Positions 61,959 through 64,000 of a stretch of 64,000 bases of DNA are shown here, one piece after another. The stretch's first letter is position 1. Each line of letters begins with the position of its first letter. Below the pieces are notes generated by a model that was not told the origin of the DNA, searched no databases, and saw only the letters and a program-made list of their open reading frames with translations. This DNA comes from an uncultured Oleiphilaceae bacterium (lineage in GTDB: Bacteria > Pseudomonadota > Gammaproteobacteria > Pseudomonadales > Oleiphilaceae). The position numbers were made by a program, and so were the translations under genes. The stretch lies in the NCBI GenBank assembly GCA_913060665.1, contig CAJXUY010000002.1:389408-453407 (forward strand), read 5' to 3'.

Positions 61959-63290
61959 TTAGCCAGTTTTATGCCTTTTACACCGATCACTACTACCCAC
62001 CTCAAAATCACCCGGGTTACCCACCAACTCAATAGATTCACCACAGATATCGCCACTTGCGCTTTTATAACAGCAAACAGGGCTATCCTGATAATCTAGC
62101 CATTTTCGGTAGACTTCTTCAGTAACATAGCATTTTGAGGCCGCATACTTCAGCGGGTTTTCGACATAACGATAAATATCAGTAAACGGAACGGTTACAT
62201 GCCCTGCGCCTGCATGATAAGCAACAAACACTACCTCCAACTTTTTCAACTTAGTCATCATGCTTTCGCGCTCTGCTTCCGCAGCCGCTACTTTTAGCTC
62301 TTCCAATTCTGCATGCAGTAATTCTTGCTTTTCTTCCCGATAAACCGATTCGATATCACGTCGATCTAACTGCTCCTTTAGAATAACCAGCTCAGCCTCA
62401 AGCTTTTGCTTTTCAAGCCCCTCAATTTCAGCAACTTCTGCATGCTTTAGTTTTTCCTCAAGATCAGACAAGTAAGTCGATTGATTAGATACCTTATCTT
62501 GAAGCCCCAAAAACTGCTCATTTCGGTTAAAAAGCTTTTCTTGAAGCTGCTCGTTAATAACCTTTAGTTTCTCGATGCTCAATTCGAGATTGTTAATTTT
62601 CGATTTGTACCCCTGTGACTGCAGCGTACTTTGCCGCTGAAACTCCTCTTTTTGAGCCTCACGATGAGACTCAAGTGTTTTGATTCTCAACCTCTGATTC
62701 TTTATCAGACGAGCAAGTTTCAGACGGTGTTCGGCTTCGTCAGCTCCACTGGCTAATTCAGAAACACCCACTGCGGCGGTAATCGTTGGAATTTCCTCAC
62801 TGATCACTTCAACAGGTTGAAGAGTAGGCACCACCTCTTCCACTTTTACTTTCTTAAACCCTAACCGGTTTTGATCTACCGCTTTCTTAATAGCGGCGAA
62901 GTGACTGGAGCCTGGCGTCATATCCGGGTCCCACAGCTCCTTCTGATGCCAGTTAATCGAACACTGACTTCGGCAAGATAATCGGATAGCACCGCCCCCC
63001 ATATCAGGCCCGCCACCGGCAATACTCGCCAGCCTTTCAATAGGAATATTCCACTCTGGGTCCGCTCTCCCCTCATCATCAAAATAAATTAAGAAAAATA
63101 CTAGCGCTTCAACCTGCAATTGAGCATTGACGACAACATACACCGCCTTTGCCTCTCTGTCAGCCATATCAGACAAGCCCACATAACCGTCCAAAAACGC
63201 CTCAAATTCAGAAAACAACATCTGCCGACTAACCGAATTACCTTCCATAAAGAAAACGGCAACAGACGTATCTGGTTTCAGACTTCCCAT
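61959..63290 (-). CDS. Coiled-coil protein of unknown function
   Basis: The 443-residue protein has an N-terminal globular part of about 150 residues (VYVVVNAQLQVEALVFFLIYFDDEGRADPEWNIPIERLA and GGGAIRLSCRSQCSINWHQ). A long coiled coil at about 190-350 follows, then a C-terminal domain with KYAASKCYVTEEVYRKWLDYQDSPVCCYKSASGDICGE containing several Cys. No signal peptide or membrane helix is visible. I do not recognise the family. It may be a structural or scaffold protein. Confidence 0.82.
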   Translation of the reverse strand: MGSLKPDTSVAVFFMEGNSVSRQMLFSEFEAFLDGYVGLSDMADREAKAVYVVVNAQLQVEALVFFLIYFDDEGRADPEWNIPIERLASIAGGGPDMGGGAIRLSCRSQCSINWHQKELWDPDMTPGSSHFAAIKKAVDQNRLGFKKVKVEEVVPTLQPVEVISEEIPTITAAVGVSELASGADEAEHRLKLARLIKNQRLRIKTLESHREAQKEEFQRQSTLQSQGYKSKINNLELSIEKLKVINEQLQEKLFNRNEQFLGLQDKVSNQSTYLSDLEEKLKHAEVAEIEGLEKQKLEAELVILKEQLDRRDIESVYREEKQELLHAELEELKVAAAEAERESMMTKLKKLEVVFVAYHAGAGHVTVPFTDIYRYVENPLKYAASKCYVTEEVYRKWLDYQDSPVCCYKSASGDICGESIELVGNPGDFEVGSSDRCKRHKTG

Positions 63291-63949
63291 AAATCCCTCA
63301 AAATTACATAATCACGGCGAATGCAGCGTCAACATTTATGCTAAACACACTTACACTTAAGATTGACTTGATATTAGTTTAGAACAGTTTTACTCATCTC
63401 ACTGTGATGAGTAATGCATGCTAACAAATCTTAATAAAATAAGATTGGCTATAGATCGCCTGCAAACAATTCATCGAAGATATAAACGCGAGAATAGTAA
63501 CGTCTAAAGGCAGTTTAAATAACATCTAAGCTCTAAAAAATAGAAAGTATGATAACTAAGAGGAGGCAAGAAACAACTAAAGGTAAGCAAGTAATAACAA
63601 GAGGGTCTTCAATTACAATTCTTCACTTAAAACGATGCCTACATCTCTACGGCATCATCAATCTCGTCATCGTCCATATCATCGAACATTATTTCCAAAA
63701 TATCGTCTTCGTATTCACTCATAAAACTTCCTCTATCATTAATTAATTATTAAACAAACGGCTTTCGTAAGCACGCTTAATAGTCAAAACCAAGCAATAG
63801 GCAATACTGAGGTGAAACAATCGTTGCTTGATGATAGAAGAGTAATAGAAGAGAATTTCAGAAAAATTAAACTAATATTAAAGATTTATTACATCGAAGA
63901 TAAACAAAAGAATATAACTACAGACATGCTTGATTTTATTAAATTTTAA
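63291..63949. other. Mostly non-coding gap before tRNA-Asp
   Basis: AT-rich sequence without a convincing large gene; only the 27-residue acidic frame at 63639-63722 has a ribosome site. The longer rightward frame at 63549 has no family character. Confidence 0.5.
63639..63722 (-). CDS. Candidate acidic microprotein of 27 residues
   Basis: ATG at 63720-63722 preceded by AGAGGAAG opens a frame reading MSEYEDDILEIMFDDMDDD and ending DAVEM at TAG 63639-63641. Twelve of 27 residues are Asp or Glu besides the hydrophobic ones. The ribosome site supports translation; there is no family evidence. Confidence 0.4.
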   Translation of the reverse strand: MSEYEDDILEIMFDDMDDDEIDDAVEM

Positions 63950-64000
63950 TGGCGGACCGGACGGGACTCGAACCCGCGACCCCCGGCGTGACAGGCCGGT
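63950..64000 (-). tRNA. tRNA-Asp (anticodon GTC), partial
   Basis: The minus strand from the window edge reads through the anticodon arm with CTGTCAC (GTC anticodon), the T arm GCGGGTTCGAGTCCCGT and the acceptor end with encoded CCA at 63950-63952. The 5' part lies beyond the window. Confidence 0.93.

Noticed and set aside
63549..63746. Rightward 65-residue frame before tRNA-Asp
   Set aside because: No family pattern; overlaps the better supported acidic microprotein on the other strand.

Overview
The window is a piece of a gammaproteobacterial chromosome carrying most of an integrated lambda-type siphophage. The host block has the order tRNA-Pro, merR, ihfA, pheT, pheS, rplT, rpmI, infC, thrS and, further on, pepN, DUF2797, DUF1315, rhomboid, phosphatase, nadK, DUF1853. 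This order and the protein sequences point to a marine Pseudomonas/Marinobacter-like lineage. I cannot name the genus from sequence alone.

Prophage (before position 1 to 35155). Its right edge is the 3' end of tRNA-Pro (35156-35232), next to a tyrosine integrase and a putative excisionase; the left att site lies outside the window. The map is a mirror image of lambda. A plus-strand operon of small genes (26477-33356) runs from a repressor-type promoter to xis/int. A CI-like repressor (23663-24316) faces a Cro-like gene. The minus-strand early operon follows, with a DnaT-domain initiator holding iterons, a P-like loader and SSB. Then come a second tyrosine recombinase, a VRR-NUC nuclease, a Q-position gene, a late promoter and terminator, lysis genes, fibre genes, a cos-like gap, terminase and the head and tail genes, down to a truncated LamG-like protein. 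The tail chaperone gene has a clear -1 frameshift site.

Accessory content. Just downstream of CI sits a three-gene overlapping operon: a RelE/HigB/Gp49-type toxin, a HigA-type antitoxin with a C-terminal tail, and a SecB-like chaperone. This is a toxin-antitoxin-chaperone (TAC) module with a perfect 18-bp palindrome at its promoter. The octamer TTAACCTA in that palindrome also overlaps the predicted -10 boxes of the cro promoter and of the 26.4-kb promoter, which suggests shared regulation with the lysogeny switch. Part of the small-gene operon has a repeated sequence placed exactly at stop/start junctions, and an oppositely oriented two-gene unit with its own promoter and terminator interrupts it.

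Host region (35156-64000). After the translation and IHF block come a fused TRAP permease with its TAXI receptor, and an MMPL/RND exporter with YCF48-like and DUF1329 proteins. The pepN to DUF1853 housekeeping series follows, then a PLP deaminase-family enzyme, a coiled-coil protein of unknown role and the start of a tRNA-Asp. Between DUF1315 and the rhomboid gene lies a near-perfect Fur box overlapping a sigma70-like promoter, followed after about 50 bases by a strong intrinsic terminator. This looks like an unannotated iron-regulated small RNA.
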